Below the pieces are notes generated by a model. That model searched no databases. It had not been told where the DNA came from and saw only the letters and a program-made list of their open reading frames with translations. Position numbers and translations under genes: made by a program. A stretch of 64,000 nt of DNA, taken from contig CAIQOJ010000110.1 in the NCBI GenBank assembly GCA_903873395.1, positions 22,653 to 86,652 of the forward strand, written 5' to 3'. Of this stretch, positions 62,650 through 64,000 are shown piece after piece (position 1 is the stretch's first letter; each line of letters begins with the position of its first letter). The DNA is from an uncultured Acidimicrobiaceae bacterium (lineage in GTDB: Bacteria; Actinomycetota; Acidimicrobiia; Acidimicrobiales; RAAP-2).

Positions 62650-63003
62650 ATGAACCCCACCGACATCATCGACCGCGACTCCATGCGCGACGACATCCCC
62701 GAGTTTCGTGCTGGTGACACCGTCAAGGTGCACGTGCGGGTCATTGAGGGAAGCCGCGAGCGTGTGCAGGTCTTCCAGGGCGCGGTGATCCGCCGCCAGG
62801 GAACAGGCATCCAGGAGACGTTCACCGTCCGCAAGGTCAGCTTCGGCGTTGGCGTCGAGCGCACCTTTCCGATTCACTCCCCGGTGATCGAGAAGACCGA
62901 GGTCGTCTCCCTGGGTGACGTCCGTCGGGCCAAGCTCTACTACCTCCGTGATCGCCACGGGAAGGCCGCCAAGATCAAGGAGTTGCGGACTGCTCGTCCG
63001 TAA
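62650..63003 (+). CDS. rplS: 50S ribosomal protein L19
   Basis: This 117-residue ribosomal protein has [44 protein letters not shown] and [16 protein letters not shown], all diagnostic. The ATG at 62650 is preceded by GAAAGAGA. In many actinobacteria lepB and rnhB follow; here the DUF2469 gene follows after 42 bp. Confidence 0.97.
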   Translation: MNPTDIIDRDSMRDDIPEFRAGDTVKVHVRVIEGSRERVQVFQGAVIRRQGTGIQETFTVRKVSFGVGVERTFPIHSPVIEKTEVVSLGDVRRAKLYYLRDRHGKAAKIKELRTARP

Positions 63004-63045
63004 TGCCGCTGGGCCTGCCTGGATGACCAGAGCGGGAGTCAGACG

Positions 63046-63339
63046 TTGAGCGAAGAAGACCTCGAGCGCTATGAAGCCGAGATCGAGCTTTCGCTCGTCC
63101 ACGAGTATCGCTCGGTGCTCCCACTCTTTTCGTATGTGGTCGAGACCGAGCGGCGCTTCTACCTGGCCAACGCCGTGGAGGTTGCCGTCCGTTCGGAGAC
63201 CACCCCGGCGTGTGTCGAGGTCGTCTTGACCGATGCCTGGGTGTGGGACATGTATCGACCGGCACGCTTCGTGCCCTCGGTGCGCATCCTCACGTTCCGG
63301 GACGTAAACATCGAGCGCCTGCCCGACAAGGAGCTCTGA
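63046..63339 (+). CDS. DUF2469 family protein
   Basis: This 97-residue protein starts MSEEDLERYEAEIELSLVHEY and has ETERRFYLANAVEV and DAWVWDMYRPARFVPSVRIL, matching the actinobacterial DUF2469 family, which normally sits between rnhB and yraN. Function unknown. The start is a TTG at 63046 with GGGAG 7 nt upstream. yraN follows after 7 bp. Confidence 0.9.
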   Translation: MSEEDLERYEAEIELSLVHEYRSVLPLFSYVVETERRFYLANAVEVAVRSETTPACVEVVLTDAWVWDMYRPARFVPSVRILTFRDVNIERLPDKEL

Positions 63340-63346
63340 ACCAGCC

Positions 63347-63712
63347 GTGGACGTAGAGACTGACGGCGATCAGGTCCTTGGCAGTGCTGGCCAGGCATTG
63401 GCCGTCGAGTGGTATGAGGGCGAGGGCTACGAAATTCTGGAGCGCAATTGGAGCCGCCGGGAAGGGGAGATCTCGTTGATCTCCCGACGAGGGCGCACCG
63501 TGGCCTTCTGCGAGGTTGTGACCGGCTCCGCAGACGCCGCCAGCAGTGCCACTGAGGCCGTTCTTCCGGCCAAGCAGCGGCGTATACGGCGTCTGGGTGC
63601 TCGTTGGCTCACCGAGCTGACTCCGGCCGCTGGACGCTCGCTGGTTGATCTGCGCTTCGATATCGCCGTAGCCAGTGGCGGTGAGATCGACGTGGTCATG
63701 AGCGCATTCTGA
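63347..63712 (+). CDS. yraN: YraN/UPF0102 family protein with altered nuclease motif
   Basis: This 121-residue protein has the UPF0102 start GSAGQALAVEWYEGEGYEILERNW, but the nuclease-like signature is changed: the usual GEIDLI is GEISLI (about residue 40-45) and the usual EVKxR is EVVTG. The Asp and Lys expected for a Holliday-junction-resolvase-like core are therefore absent, so catalysis is doubtful. The rest is well formed. GTG start 7 bp after the DUF2469 gene. Confidence 0.85.
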   Translation: MDVETDGDQVLGSAGQALAVEWYEGEGYEILERNWSRREGEISLISRRGRTVAFCEVVTGSADAASSATEAVLPAKQRRIRRLGARWLTELTPAAGRSLVDLRFDIAVASGGEIDVVMSAF

Positions 63713-63718
63713 TCATCG

Positions 63719-63925
63719 GTGATCGATGAATTGCCGGCTGTTGATGCGTCGGCCATCGGAGCACTGGCCGATGTCGAACACCTGGTGAGCAGTAGTGGTG
63801 GCCAACTCTCGAGGGTCGGCCTGGGTGCTGTAGGCGAACTCGAGTTACAAATACATGCTCAGCGAGCTGTCCTGCTCGATGGAGCCGGACTCCCGGAGGT
63901 CAGAAACCATCGGGTGCGTGGCTGA
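63719..63925 (+). pseudogene. Possible truncated STAS-like fragment
   Basis: A 68-codon frame begins with a GTG 6 bp after the yraN stop. It contains AVDASAIGALADVEHLVSSSGGQLSRVGL, which resembles the central helix-strand part of a STAS (anti-sigma antagonist) domain, but the usual N-terminal strands are missing. It uses TTA and ATA codons that are rare in this window. It may be a decaying fragment or a chance reading frame. The last 75 bases of the window show no further gene. Confidence 0.35.
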
Positions 63926-64000
63926 CATACCCCGCTCACGTACGAAAAGCCGTCTTTCCTCAATGTGGCGGGTGATATGACGCTGATTCTGCAGCGACAA

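Overview
This 64-kb window looks like chromosome from a high-GC actinobacterium, most likely of the class Acidimicrobiia. That placement is inferred from gene content: an E1/E2-fused 2-oxoglutarate decarboxylase (Kgd), GTP-dependent PEP carboxykinase, a DUF2469-YraN pair after rplS, a SepIVA-like gene beside DUF177 (yceD), many GTG starts, and at least fourteen genes with a TANNNT -10 box only 6-9 nt before the start codon (leaderless mRNAs). I saw no rRNA, tRNA, CRISPR array, insertion sequence or prophage. Nearly all of the window is coding.

Layout. 0.2-7.2 kb: a MatB-like acyl-CoA synthetase coupled to a displaced rnhB, an acyl-CoA dehydrogenase, a DMT-type exporter, a TIGR01777 epimerase/hydrolase pair, and an HU gene with a double-hairpin terminator. 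7.3-9.3 kb: a queD-queC-queE preQ0 cassette. 9.4-19.1 kb: kgd, an M20 peptidase, an unusual NYN-nuclease/Lys-Ala-repeat/S1 protein, a FabZ-like dehydratase, exonuclease III and a short UvrD-like helicase. 19.2-28.4 kb: PH-domain membrane protein, galK, beta-carbonic anhydrase, an AMACR-family CoA enzyme, small ABM and Lrp-domain proteins, an MFS transporter, pckG and thiL. 28.5-38.8 kb: rpmB, fakA-recG, two tandem thioesterase-like paralogues, then rsmD-coaD-sepIVA-like-yceD-rpmF-plsX.

38.8-50.9 kb is a mostly minus-strand accessory block between plsX and acpP: a multi-spanning GT-C-like protein, a lipase/esterase, an acyl-CoA dehydrogenase, a truncated haemoglobin, an SDR, and a four-gene overlapping operon. 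That operon encodes a circularly permuted ATP-grasp, an alpha-E protein, an ATP-grasp/alpha-E fusion and a transglutaminase. It is the most system-like element here: the fused ATP-grasp has lost catalytic-site residues that its neighbour keeps. 51.0-64 kb is core: acpP-rnc-mutM, smc-ftsY, ffh, a DUF1905 gene under a 20-bp palindrome, then rpsP-khpA-rimM-trmD-rplS-DUF2469-yraN and a possible STAS fragment.

Core operons are tightly coupled by ATGA/GTGA/TAGTG overlaps. Several intergenic regions carry perfect palindromes (43093-43106, 50991-51006, 60286-60305) or short perfect tandem duplications. These are the main non-coding signals worth checking.
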